Below, one piece after another: positions 45,829 to 57,595 of a DNA stretch of 64,000 bases. Each line of letters begins with the position of its first letter. The stretch's first letter is position 1. The notes beneath the pieces were generated by a model. That model saw nothing but the letters and a program-made list of their open reading frames with translations. It did no database searches and had not been told where the DNA came from. The stretch is from NCBI GenBank assembly GCA_006384855.1, contig VCJN01003059.1, forward strand, positions 1-64,000. The letters are read 5' to 3'. Origin of the DNA: Tetraselmis striata. Its lineage: Eukaryota > Chlorophyta > Chlorodendrophyceae > Chlorodendrales > Chlorodendraceae. The translations under genes were made by a program, and so were the position numbers.

Positions 45829-47281
45829 TTAGACTGGCACGCAATGCCCCATTGCCATCGCTTCTGACCCTCCTAACGTCTTGATATCTGCTGTGGCCGG
45901 GGATGGCATTATCCTGTTCGCCATGAAGCGCACGATGCTGCGGTACTCTGCTTTGGTGAGATTTTTGCAGCCACGGACGTTGCATCGGGCAAGATGAGGG
46001 TGCTGGTGGAGCAGCTTCCACACGTCCCGCGACCACACAGCGCTGAAGGCACAGTCGAGCCATTGCAGCTGAGAATGTCCCTCCAGGGCGCGAAGCAGCT
46101 CGGAGTCTGCAATGCCGCGCAGCACAGTCGTTTCCAGGTGTGGAGCACGGCGGAGGAGGGCTGCCACTTCCCATATCGGGAGGTGCACCAGCCAGGATAG
46201 ATGCAGGTGCTGGAGCTTCAAGTCTCCATCACCACAGACGTTGGACAGGCTTGCGGGGTCGAGCTTGCAGCAGTAGGTGAGGTCGAGGGTGTGCAACGCC
46301 GAGGGGCGCTCGTCAATGCCTCCGTCACCACGCATTACTTGCAGGTGCCTAAGCACAGGGCAGCTGGCCATATCCACCAGCTGGATGTGCGCAGGAAGCG
46401 TGGCCCAGGCCAGGTGGCGGCAGCCAGTAGCGCGCAGGTGGTCCAGCGCACAAAGGTGCCCAACCCCGATGCCTACCACCAGCTTGTCCAGGGTGCGCAC
46501 CATGCGGCCGTCCCCGGCGCGCGACATGGCAATGTCCAAGCTGGTGAAGGCGCCCGCATCGGGCGGCAGGCGTGCCGCTAACGTGAGCACCGCGGCGTCG
46601 CCACGGGTATAGCCCTCCACTAGCTCCCGGAGCCTCGCGACGTTGTGTGGCACAACCCGCGCCCAGACCTCAACGCTTGCAGGAGCGCCCTCCGCCGCGG
46701 TGGCCTCCGCTGTCAAGCTGGTCGCCGCGCCCCCAGACACACCGAAGCGGCCAATGACGCGCGTTTTGGCGGAGGCGCCCGCTAGCGAGAGCTTCACTGG
46801 GCGCGAGAGATTCAACTGCAGGCCGCTGCCGCGGATGTCATCGTCCGCTGAGCCGAGCCAGGCGCGCAGCAGCAGCCGTGGCACCAATAGCTGCACAGTA
46901 AAGAGGCCGTCGTCCGCCATCAGCTCCCGCCACCTGGCGAAAAGCAGGAGGGGGGTTAACGTCCCAGGGCGCGAGCGCGAACGAGTAGCACTAGAACGAC
47001 AAGCCAGGTGGCGACGGTAGCCTTACCTTCGGCAGACCGCGGGTAGGGTGGTGCGCTCCGGCAGCGGCACCCGATGCATAAGAGCTCGCAGCACCTGCAT
47101 GAGGAGGAACGGGTCACAGGAGACACGGAGCATGCAAATGTCAGCGGAAACCTGTCCGAATTTCAAAGTGACGAAGAGACGAGACGAAGAAAGAGGGGCG
47201 GTAGGGGGTAAGGGGGGCAGCGGCGCTGACCTCGTCGGGTAGGTCGCGAACAGATATCGTCGCGGCGCCTTCTACTGACAT
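45829..47281 (-). CDS. F-box protein with leucine-rich-repeat-like C-terminus, 3 exons, 407 aa
   Basis: Exons are 47281-47231, 47094-47027 and 46933-45829, all GT-AG with matching phases (0, then 2). The spliced N-terminus reads LPDEVLRALMHRVPLPERTT followed by LPAVCRRWRELMADDG, a good F-box. This suggests a substrate receptor of SCF-type (Skp1-Cullin-F-box) ubiquitin ligases. The C-terminal half has irregular leucine-rich repeats (LCALDHLRATGCRHLAWATL, LHTLDLTYCCKLDPASL, LQHLHLSWLVHLPIWEV, LQWLDCAFSAVW, CNVRGCKNLTKAE). The C-L-x-x-C type repeats are those of FBXL proteins. The substrate is unknown. Without the two short 5' exons the F-box would be missed. Confidence 0.75.
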
Positions 47282-47533
47282 GTTGGCTGCAGAATCGGTG
47301 TGCTACGGCGGGTTATAATCCCAGCTCTCGCCCGGCGTATGTCAGTCGCTGTGGCTGTGTCTTCCAGGCAGATGCGCTCGCCAGCGCCGAGCCCTAGGCT
47401 TGTCAAGAGTGCTACCTGCACCAGGGTCGGGTCGGTTGTGGAGTTGTGTGAGCCGATAGGACGCTGCTGCTGGTGCTGGGTTTGTTATTCCGCTCTACAG
47501 TGGTTCTGCCGCCCACCTTCGCGCGCGTGCTGC

Positions 47534-47541
47534 CTTATATA
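47534..47541 (-). promoter_or_regulatory. TATA-like element upstream of F-box gene
   Basis: The minus strand reads TATATAAG about 255 nt upstream of the F-box start codon. The element is nearly palindromic (CTTATATAAAG), so its direction is uncertain. Confidence 0.25.
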
Positions 47542-48103
47542 AAGGGGCGCGCGCAAATTCAGAAAAGGCTGCTGCACGCGTCGTTTCACCTCACACCCTG
47601 CGGAGAGCACGGCCCGCGGCCTGCCGCCCTCTGCCAGCATCGATGATGGAGCAGCAAGTATTAATATCCTCTACCTGCAAGTATTAATCCTTACCCGGGT
47701 TCTCCGCGCGCCGGCGAACCCGGAGAACCTCGTAGCCGGTCGTGCCGCCCGCAGGCCTCGTCCGCGCGTAGGCTAGGCCGGCGAACTCCAGGCTACGTCC
47801 TAGCTTTCGCGTTCCGGGGCCCCCGAGAACCGCGACGTACCGTCCGAAGAACCCGGCGTCAGGGGGGCCTGCGCGCAGTACCGAGCGGCTGTGTGCGGCG
47901 CCCCGTCAGGCGGGAGGCGACGGCGCGACATGCCAAACCCGTACCATACCTTCGCGCCGCGTCGCGAGAGCCCGGCGTAGCGCTCGTACGGGGTAACGAA
48001 GCCGGAAAATTGTAAGACCGGACTGCTGCTGCCCCCCACGTAGTCGTCGCATGTAGCGACAAATACCAGTACCAGTATAGGAAAGCGGCACTCCACCCGC
48101 CGG

Positions 48104-48717
48104 TATGCGTCGCGGGTCTATGCCCGGATGGGCCGCCCGGATCACCGTGGCGGTGCTTGCTTGTGTCGCGGTGAACACCGGGTCCGCCGCAGCAGGCAGC
48201 GCCGCTCTATAACGGGCCGATCCGCTCGACGGCGGCGAGGACGAGCTGGGGCCTCTGTACTCGGCCGAAGATGAGGAGGTAAGTAACCTAGCGACAACTG
48301 TAGTCTATGACCCCTCCTCGTCAATTGTTAGGATGACTGAATTGCAGCCTCCCCTCCCCCCCCCCCCCCCCCCCCTCTCACTTTCCAAACCCCCAAAAAC
48401 CTGCTCCCGCACTGCGCTGCGGGAGCCAAGCCCACGCCCAGCTCTGCGGGGCTGGCTTGCTATTACGATCGTATTTTTCTGTGACCCGCTAGTTCCCCGC
48501 GGGCCTTTCAGCATTTCCAAAACGGCTAGCACTGCCACATAAAAATATTATAGCTACATTTTGAAGCCTACCCACCGCAGCAAAAGTGCTATACCGGCGA
48601 CTGGTGATACATATGTGCCGGGCAGGTTGAAAGGTTTTGCGCTACTCGTAAGCTTTGTATGAGGTGGCCTATATAATCTTGAAATTCCGTCATATTCAGC
48701 ACCGCCACAACCCATGC

Positions 48718-48748
<31 letters not shown>

Positions 48749-48936
48749 AACCACCACCACATCCCTCCATATCGTCATGTCAGGACCCAGAAATTGCTGC
48801 GATACTAGCGCCATCTCGCCGTAAGCTCGCAAAGAGGGACGCTGGAGAGATGGAGGAGATCCGTGAGAAGCAAAGCAAAATGCCCGCCTCCACAAACTCG
48901 CAAGGCAGGAAGTTCACCAAGTCCGATACAAAGTAG
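48104..48936 (+). CDS. Small hypothetical gene in left arm, at least two exons
   Basis: An upstream frame starting MRRGSMPGWAARITVAVLAC looks like a signal peptide but meets a stop at 48210. The same frame resumes as DPLDGGEDELGPLYSAEDEE, ending at a consensus donor GAG|GTAAGT (48278). The next exon, 48784-48936 after TGTCAG, reads in phase DPEIAAILAPSRRKLAKRDA and GEMEEIREKQSKMPAS to a stop. The acidic end of one exon and the basic start of the next suit a small nuclear or membrane-tethered protein. The stop between the leader and the acidic part means the true first exon is uncertain. The intron contains a C28 tract. Confidence 0.35.
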
Positions 48937-50014
48937 GGCTTTTGCTTTCCCTGCGCATGCATCATCAACAAATCCAGCATGTATGTATTATTAATACCCG
49001 CGCGGCCCAATACGGCTGCGCTTTGATTAATTAGCGTTCGTGATTGTTGAATATTTGACATTTTGTACATGTGCATGCAGAAATCTGCTCCCCAAGATGT
49101 GCAACTTAATGAGATACTGCCGGGAGGTCGGCTACGTCATGGCAGGCAACACGTACGGCCCGCGGAAGCACATGCCGCCGGTAAAGACAGGCGGGAGTGG
49201 GTATATGCAACGGCCGACTGGATGGAGTCAATCTTTCTAAAGCCTGCCAACGCTCAGGCACAACCAAGAAATTGACCGCATCCAAGGCAAGTGTTGCCGC
49301 CGCCTGCACAAATAGGCGTATGGCAGTTCAGAGGTACTTGCGCATCAAGCTACATGCACGCGGGTGTGGAGCATTTAATCGCTTTACTAACTTATCTTCC
49401 ACTGCTCCATCGTGGTCCTCCCAAGAGCATAATTGGGCCGCGGCATTCAAGCTGTGAAACATCTTTTACTACTCTCGTGGGCAAGCGGCATGTGATGCCG
49501 ACCAGATTCCGCCCGTAACAAAGAAAGACCCTTCTGGTACATACGGTTCTAAGTCTATATACATCCCAATGTGTATGCAGGTGAGAATCATAGCTAAATA
49601 TGCTGTGCTGGAATATGCGTAGATTTGCTGTTGTTCTGTGTACATATGCGTATACATGTATAGCATGTTATGGAAAGAACTAAAAATGCTGCACAGGACA
49701 TGTCATATACTGAGGAGGACATTGTCAGCAGCCCCAGCTGCAACACCTGCCCCACCGGCAAATGTCGCAGCAGCTGAAGCAACATCTACACCGGCAGCAC
49801 CTTCGAGACCTACGGCGGCAACATCTATAGCAGCCACCAGCGGCAGCGGAACCATCGGGGGAGTACCCCGCGAGCCGAAGGCCAGGTGGTCACCCTCATT
49901 GATTCCGGGGAAAGTGTGAAATAAATGTAATGATCTATTCCTGATATTGAAATGCAGTCACGTCTCTGATAAATATTAATTGGGCAATGGTTTCTGTAGC
50001 CAAGTGATGGCCGC

Positions 50015-50278
50015 ATGTCCACCGCCACTGTCAAGGTTGCGGATTTGTGGAAGGAGTGGGTCTCTGGGTGGGACACATCTGATCAAGCTGGCAACGTTGT
50101 GTGGAAAGACCCTGTCGCAGCAGTGCTGCAAGCCGAGACCACCGACGAGTACCCGATGTTCTACGCTTGGAAAAATAAGTGCGGTAAAAGCTTCTGTCAT
50201 TACCGCCATGTACTCATTAGAGAAATAGTGAAACAGCCAGATTATCGTAGGACTGGGGATGGGAAGATTATTGCCTAG
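50015..50278 (+). CDS. GCR1_C-like DNA-binding ORF in left arm
   Basis: An 87-codon frame. VADLWKEWVSGW, then a spacer, WKDPVAAVLQ, and finally YAWKNKCGKSFCHYRHVLIREI follows the pattern of the GCR1_C domain (LWxEW...W...RRxxIxxxI), a DNA-binding module found in fungal Gcr1-like factors and at the C-terminus of some Crypton-type recombinases. It is probably the last exon of a larger gene. Coding-like but unassigned pieces precede it (YYSRGQAACDADQIPPVTKK at about 49458-49515; a possible exon 49690-49750). I do not see a recombinase catalytic box in the arm. Confidence 0.4.
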   Translation: MSTATVKVADLWKEWVSGWDTSDQAGNVVWKDPVAAVLQAETTDEYPMFYAWKNKCGKSFCHYRHVLIREIVKQPDYRRTGDGKIIA

Positions 50279-51607
50279 ACTCTAGATACAACGAGGGGAA
50301 GTCGCAGTCTTCAGAAGTTTGCAAAGGATATAGCAGCAGCAGCAGCAGCGGCAGCAGCAAAGAGCAATACTGCCTTGGCAGAATGTAATATCTTTCCTTG
50401 TATTATCTTGCCCATGTAATACCGTGCCCATGTAATATCTTGCCTTGAGGCAACTGAAACAGAAAAAAGCGGCCTCGGCGTGCCACACTGACATCCCCTT
50501 TGCAGCCTGCGCCTAGTGCTGCCCGCCCCAGCTGCCGCCACCCACCCCCAGAGATGTAGATATGATAAGGGTATATTTTACAACGCTTTACCACTACCTA
50601 TGTGTGTGTGTGTGTGTTAGGGGGGGAGGGGGGCAATCGTGGCGGTGGCTTGAGTTTATTAAATATTTCTTACAATCATGTTCACGCTGACTGGTATCAG
50701 CGCTCATGGCCGCTAGCCGCGCTGTGCAGCGCACCTCCCCCCCCCCCCCTCCCCCCGCCCCCAACGCCACCACAGCCCTACGTAGTCGCACTGCTTCCAC
50801 CACGCCGCTGGCCTCCACATTTGGGCCCAGCAGCTTCAAACAACATGCGCCTCAGTGAAAAATGCTGTGAAGAATTGCATTACTGGAATATAATACAAAA
50901 TCACAACCAACTAGATGTATACAGAATATGACGTGTATGAAATAATACGTTCACAGGTATGTTGTGATACAACAGGAAAGGGGGGGGGGGGGGGGGGGGG
51001 GGGGCTGCTAACCAAGGCTACGAGCACGGCTGTGATCTGCCGTGCGCAGCGCTAGAGCGCCTTTTCTCGAAACCTGGCCACCTGTTCTTGTATAGTCGTG
51101 GGCCGCTCCCATATAAATGGCGCCAGCACGCGCCAGAATCGCAACGCCCGTTACGGTGCCTTCTCCGCGCTCCATGCTCCGCACCGCCGCGCTGCGGCCT
51201 CGCGGGCGAGCAGGCGGAGAGTTGGCGACAGAAGTTTGTCGTCAATTGACTGGTCGCTACCGCCGTGCTGGTACCGCATCGTCGCGCCCCCGCGAGGATC
51301 CTCCGCCCTCGCGTCTCGGCAGCGCTGTGTCGTCGTCTCCGCCGGCCGGTCGGTCGGTCAACATATGGTCGGGGTTGACGAGGCCGGAACGTCATCGAAT
51401 AAAGTGCGAATGTACTGGTAGTAATGGTACGCGATGTACCTTGCTGGGCGCAAGTGTCCGGCTTCGGTCTTAGCCGGAGGACTTAGCTGGCGTTTCAGGT
51501 TGTTCGGAGAACTCTCGGATGATCCGACGGCGGTACCGGCCGCCGGGGGGTTCGCCGATGGTTCTTCACCGTTCTCTACCGTACGATTATTGGTTCTCCA
51601 CACACGG

Positions 51608-51625
51608 AGTACACAGGTAGGCCTA
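51608..51625. other. 18-nt spacer at palindrome centre
   Basis: AGTACACAGGTAGGCCTA separates the arms and contains the perfect 12-bp palindrome GGTAGGCCTACC once the first arm bases are added. The same stretch, 22 bp with flanks, is found again at 55541-55562, exactly at the right end of the right arm. Confidence 0.85.
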
Positions 51626-52950
51626 CCGTGTGTGGAGAACCAATAATCGTACGGTAGAGAACGGTGAAGAACCATCGGCGAACCCCCCGGCGGCCGGTAC
51701 CGCCGTCGGATCATCCGAGAGTTCTCCGAACAACCTGAAACGCCAGCTAAGTCCTCCGGCTAAGACCGAAGCCGGACACTTGCGCCCAGCAAGGTACATC
51801 GCGTACCATTACTACCAGTACATTCGCACTTTATTCGATGACGTTCCGGCCTCGTCAACCCCGACCATATGTTGACCGACCGACCGGCCGGCGGAGACGA
51901 CGACACAGCGCTGCCGAGACGCGAGGGCGGAGGATCCTCGCGGGGGCGCGACGATGCGGTACCAGCACGGCGGTAGCGACCAGTCAATTGACGACAAACT
52001 TCTGTCGCCAACTCTCCGCCTGCTCGCCCGCGAGGCCGCAGCGCGGCGGTGCGGAGCATGGAGCGCGGAGAAGGCACCGTAACGGGCGTTGCGATTCTGG
52101 CGCGTGCTGGCGCCATTTATATGGGAGCGGCCCACGACTATACAAGAACAGGTGGCCAGGTTTCGAGAAAAGGCGCTCTAGCGCTGCGCACGGCAGATCA
52201 CAGCCGTGCTCGTAGCCTTGGTTAGCAGCCCCCCCCCCCCCCCCCCCCCTTTCCTGTTGTATCACAACATACCTGTGAACGTATTATTTCATACACGTCA
52301 TATTCTGTATACATCTAGTTGGTTGTGATTTTGTATTATATTCCAGTAATGCAATTCTTCACAGCATTTTTCACTGAGGCGCATGTTGTTTGAAGCTGCT
52401 GGGCCCAAATGTGGAGGCCAGCGGCGTGGTGGAAGCAGTGCGACTACGTAGGGCTGTGGTGGCGTTGGGGGCGGGGGGAGGGGGGGGGGGGGAGGTGCGC
52501 TGCACAGCGCGGCTAGCGGCCATGAGCGCTGATACCAGTCAGCGTGAACATGATTGTAAGAAATATTTAATAAACTCAAGCCACCGCCACGATTGCCCCC
52601 CTCCCCCCCTAACACACACACACACACATAGGTAGTGGTAAAGCGTTGTAAAATATACCCTTATCATATCTACATCTCTGGGGGTGGGTGGCGGCAGCTG
52701 GGGCGGGCAGCACTAGGCGCAGGCTGCAAAGGGGATGTCAGTGTGGCACGCCGAGGCCGCTTTTTTCTGTTTCAGTTGCCTCAAGGCAAGATATTACATG
52801 GGCACGGTATTACATGGGCAAGATAATACAAGGAAAGATATTACATTCTGCCAAGGCAGTATTGCTCTTTGCTGCTGCCGCTGCTGCTGCTGCTGCTATA
52901 TCCTTTGCAAACTTCTGAAGACTGCGACTTCCCCTCGTTGTATCTAGAGT

Positions 52951-53214
52951 CTAGGCAATAATCTTCCCATCCCCAGTCCTACGATAATCTGGCTGTTTCA
53001 CTATTTCTCTAATGAGTACATGGCGGTAATGACAGAAGCTTTTACCGCACTTATTTTTCCAAGCGTAGAACATCGGGTACTCGTCGGTGGTCTCGGCTTG
53101 CAGCACTGCTGCGACAGGGTCTTTCCACACAACGTTGCCAGCTTGATCAGATGTGTCCCACCCAGAGACCCACTCCTTCCACAAATCCGCAACCTTGACA
53201 GTGGCGGTGGACAT
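52951..53214 (-). CDS. GCR1_C-like ORF, mirror copy in right arm
   Basis: Identical protein to 50015-50278, on the minus strand, as expected from the inverted repeat. Confidence 0.4.
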   Translation of the reverse strand: MSTATVKVADLWKEWVSGWDTSDQAGNVVWKDPVAAVLQAETTDEYPMFYAWKNKCGKSFCHYRHVLIREIVKQPDYRRTGDGKIIA

Positions 53215-54292
53215 GCGGCCATCACTTGGCTACAGAAACCATTGCCCAATTAATATTTATCAGAGACGTGACTGCATTTCAATATCAGGAATAGATCATT
53301 ACATTTATTTCACACTTTCCCCGGAATCAATGAGGGTGACCACCTGGCCTTCGGCTCGCGGGGTACTCCCCCGATGGTTCCGCTGCCGCTGGTGGCTGCT
53401 ATAGATGTTGCCGCCGTAGGTCTCGAAGGTGCTGCCGGTGTAGATGTTGCTTCAGCTGCTGCGACATTTGCCGGTGGGGCAGGTGTTGCAGCTGGGGCTG
53501 CTGACAATGTCCTCCTCAGTATATGACATGTCCTGTGCAGCATTTTTAGTTCTTTCCATAACATGCTATACATGTATACGCATATGTACACAGAACAACA
53601 GCAAATCTACGCATATTCCAGCACAGCATATTTAGCTATGATTCTCACCTGCATACACATTGGGATGTATATAGACTTAGAACCGTATGTACCAGAAGGG
53701 TCTTTCTTTGTTACGGGCGGAATCTGGTCGGCATCACATGCCGCTTGCCCACGAGAGTAGTAAAAGATGTTTCACAGCTTGAATGCCGCGGCCCAATTAT
53801 GCTCTTGGGAGGACCACGATGGAGCAGTGGAAGATAAGTTAGTAAAGCGATTAAATGCTCCACACCCGCGTGCATGTAGCTTGATGCGCAAGTACCTCTG
53901 AACTGCCATACGCCTATTTGTGCAGGCGGCGGCAACACTTGCCTTGGATGCGGTCAATTTCTTGGTTGTGCCTGAGCGTTGGCAGGCTTTAGAAAGATTG
54001 ACTCCATCCAGTCGGCCGTTGCATATACCCACTCCCGCCTGTCTTTACCGGCGGCATGTGCTTCCGCGGGCCGTACGTGTTGCCTGCCATGACGTAGCCG
54101 ACCTCCCGGCAGTATCTCATTAAGTTGCACATCTTGGGGAGCAGATTTCTGCATGCACATGTACAAAATGTCAAATATTCAACAATCACGAACGCTAATT
54201 AATCAAAGCGCAGCCGTATTGGGCCGCGCGGGTATTAATAATACATACATGCTGGATTTGTTGATGATGCATGCGCAGGGAAAGCAAAAGCC

Positions 54293-54478
54293 CTACTTTG
54301 TATCGGACTTGGTGAACTTCCTGCCTTGCGAGTTTGTGGAGGCGGGCATTTTGCTTTGCTTCTCACGGATCTCCTCCATCTCTCCAGCGTCCCTCTTTGC
54401 GAGCTTACGGCGAGATGGCGCTAGTATCGCAGCAATTTCTGGGTCCTGACATGACGATATGGAGGGATGTGGTGGTGG

Positions 54479-54513
<35 letters not shown>

Positions 54514-55127
54514 GCATGGGTTGTGGCGGTGCTGAATATGACGGAATTTCAAGATTATATAGGCCACCTCATACAAAGCTTACGAGTAGCGCAAAACCTT
54601 TCAACCTGCCCGGCACATATGTATCACCAGTCGCCGGTATAGCACTTTTGCTGCGGTGGGTAGGCTTCAAAATGTAGCTATAATATTTTTATGTGGCAGT
54701 GCTAGCCGTTTTGGAAATGCTGAAAGGCCCGCGGGGAACTAGCGGGTCACAGAAAAATACGATCGTAATAGCAAGCCAGCCCCGCAGAGCTGGGCGTGGG
54801 CTTGGCTCCCGCAGCGCAGTGCGGGAGCAGGTTTTTGGGGGTTTGGAAAGTGGGAGGGGGGGGGGGGGGGGGGAGAGGGGAGGCTGCAATTCAGTCATCC
54901 TAACAATTGACGAGGAGGGGTCATAGACTACAGTTGTCGCTAGGTTACTTACCTCCTCATCTTCGGCCGAGTACAGAGGCCCCAGCTCGTCCTCGCCGCC
55001 GTCGAGCGGATCGGCCCGTTATAGAGCGGCGCTGCCTGCTGCGGCGGACCCGGTGTTCACCGCGACACAAGCAAGCACCGCCACGGTGATCCGGGCGGCC
55101 CATCCGGGCATAGACCCGCGACGCATA
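54293..55127 (-). CDS. Mirror copy of the small hypothetical gene in right arm
   Basis: Exact counterpart of the gene at 48104-48936, transcribed in the opposite direction. The exon ending at 54293 encodes the same DPEIAAILAPSRRKLAKRDA, and the intron homopolymer differs slightly in length. Confidence 0.35.
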
Positions 55128-55562
55128 CCGGCGGGTGGAGTGCCGCTTTCCTATACTGGTACTGGTATTTGTCGCTACATGCGACGACTACGTGGGGGGC
55201 AGCAGCAGTCCGGTCTTACAATTTTCCGGCTTCGTTACCCCGTACGAGCGCTACGCCGGGCTCTCGCGACGCGGCGCGAAGGTATGGTACGGGTTTGGCA
55301 TGTCGCGCCGTCGCCTCCCGCCTGACGGGGCGCCGCACACAGCCGCTCGGTACTGCGCGCAGGCCCCCCTGACGCCGGGTTCTTCGGACGGTACGTCGCG
55401 GTTCTCGGGGGCCCCGGAACGCGAAAGCTAGGACGTAGCCTGGAGTTCGCCGGCCTAGCCTACGCGCGGACGAGGCCTGCGGGCGGCACGACCGGCTACG
55501 AGGTTCTCCGGGTTCGCCGGCGCGCGGAGAACCCGGGTAAGGAGTACACAGGTAGGCCTACC

Positions 55563-57595
55563 TTACTTGTGTGAATTACAAATTACCTTACTTGTACGGT
55601 TTTACCCTACATGCACCAGGGGGCTTACGTGGGGATACTCGCTAGAATTGTAGGATCTAAAGAAATATTAAAGCTCGCATATATGACGAGAAGAGTGAGG
55701 AAACTACTGGTACTGCCCTGTACCTTGGTATCAGAAATCCAACTACCAAACTCCAGTCGCGAGAGTAGTAGTAGACTGCCCCTGGTTAACTTTTTGGTTA
55801 CAGGGAGAGCGTCCGGAGAATGCACTGCCCCTGGTCGAACGGCGAGGATAATGAGCATTCCGCCACTAAAACCCTATATAACGAAATAAGAGCATGTTTT
55901 GAAAACAAACTCTAGCAAAAGGGGGCATGTATTGACCTCAAGCGCAAGCGTTGCTTCACTTTGGAACATTGGCAGTTTTTTAATCCTTACAGTTGATTAT
56001 GATGTGGTACGATGTAGGGTTGATATTGCCATCGGGTAGTAGTTTAAAACCGTAGTTACAATATTTACAATTTCGGATGGAATGAATAAATCATATACAT
56101 GAGCTAGCAGCAGAAGGCGATATCGGAAATCACCAAAATAAAAGGAATGAAATCCATGGAATGAATAAATCCATGTTTGCCGGTACACCAGTGTACGATA
56201 TTTCGTCGGGGGCTTCGGTGTTTATGCGATTTTGCATATCACACGACCAATATGCCGGGTACCATTCATTCAAAGGGCAGCACTGCAACCCTAAAACACC
56301 CTTCAAAAGCAACCCCACAAAAGCCTATCTGCTAGAATGGAAGTTGGCATGACGCAGTGCCTGTAGTCGTTAAAAGTAAAGAAAAGTTCGCCCCGGGATA
56401 TCGGCCGAAGTAGCCGCCAACTGCAGTCGTAGGTCTGGCATAGCCCTAAGACCATCGCCTCATTCGAGCCCTGAAGGGCTAATGCATCAACCGGGTAAAC
56501 CCGAGACACGCCGGGCCGATATTGCCGAAATACATCGACCACGAATCGAACCCAGGACTGCTCGCACAAGTGACGACCGCTCAACCGAGCGGACTACAAG
56601 GAATGTCACTCAGCTGTCGTACCCGCCGTACTCTCTATGCGGTACGGTAGATAATGGTGTGAACACTAAAGGACGAGTGAATACCATTGCGAAATTACCC
56701 TGTACAAGCTCCCTGCACCGCTACCAGTATAGGAGCTCAATGCTCAATAGTTACAATACTACTCAGGAGATCAATACAATCCGCCTTTAACCTATAAAAG
56801 GTTGATAAAAGCGGCCCGCAGCCGCCGATAATCGCTGTTTTAATTAAAACGTAGGTACGGTAGTGTATCGGTATGTACGGCATATTATAGGGTGGCAAAT
56901 ATTGCAGAATATAAATTTCGATGACGCTTAAAGGCAAAACACGGCTATTGGGCAGGCCCCGCCATTTCAAGTTTTTGCCACTACATACTATCTGGCACGG
57001 GGTAAATAAAATATATTCAAGGATTATCTACCGTATAATTTGATGTAATAGTTGATCAAATTAATACTACGCGCGGCTGCCAAGCGCACAGAGGTCCTCC
57101 GCGCGCAGCAGGGATCGTCCGCGCGCTCAGTCGAGCCGGGGAAATAGAGCCGCTCGATCAGCGGCGGGGCGCCATGGGAACTCGCCGGAACCACAGGCGC
57201 GATAGCAAGATTTGCGCCGGAGGTGAGGGGTTACGGAGAGCTCTCTAGTCGGTCGCCTGGGATGGAGACGGCGGAGCAGATGCGCGAGCGGCATTTGCAG
57301 GCACGGCGGCCCAGCCAGTAGTGGCGCGGGGCCATACGCGTGGCAATGGCGCGGCTCGGCCATAACGCGCTCGCGCTCTGTCTTTATCTCGCACCCAGAC
57401 AGGGGTGGCCAGCTCGCAGGGGGCACGAGTACTAAGCATGGACCCCAATGCCATTTGCGGCTGCGTGGCGCAGCAGGAGAATTTGGCATTGCCTGCAGCG
57501 CAGCCCCACCCAGCTCTTGCCGGACAGCCCGGGAATGTCATCGCTTCTCGAGTGGTACTGTTCGGCTTACAGCACGTGCGCCGCTGCTGCTACAG
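55563..57595. other. AT-rich intergenic between palindrome and ITPR gene
   Basis: Just outside the palindrome, TACCTTACTTGT occurs twice (55559 and 55586). No gene is recognised except the SINE at 56363-56603. The last ~150 bases probably carry the first exon of the ITPR gene (a Met at 57455 is in frame with its first recognised exon), but I could not fix the start. Confidence 0.4.
56363..56603 (-). mobile_element. tRNA-derived SINE, copy 2
   Basis: On the minus strand the head is GTCCGCTCGGTTGAGCGGTC (D-arm/A-box-like) and CCTGGGTTCGATTCG (T-arm/B-box GGTTCGATTCG). The body follows: CGGGTTTACCCGGTTGATGC, CTCGAATGAGGC, GGCTATGCCAGACCTACGAC and CCCGGGGCGAAC. It matches the copy at 15262-15500 throughout. 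The tRNA part is better preserved here. Confidence 0.7.

Larger units (their letters stand above)
47688..51607 (+). repeat. Left arm of giant inverted repeat (~3.92 kb)
   Basis: Reverse complement of 51626-55543 over its entire length. The arms pair outward from a centre at 51616/51617. The last matching base pair is 47688 with 55543, beyond which the sequences diverge. Differences noticed are almost all in homopolymer lengths (C28 at 48721 against G30 at 54481; G25 at 50980 against C21 at 52229) and near 48380/54850. Such identity means a very recent duplication, active gene conversion, or an assembly/chimera artefact. Confidence 0.9.
51626..55543 (-). repeat. Right arm of giant inverted repeat (~3.92 kb)
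   Basis: Mirror copy of 47688-51607. It is flanked on both sides by the 22-bp sequence with core GGTAGGCCTACC (51606-51627 and 55541-55562), so this arm alone looks bounded by direct repeats. The left arm's outer end (47687 and below) lacks it and has a repeated GCAAGTATTAAT instead. Confidence 0.9.
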
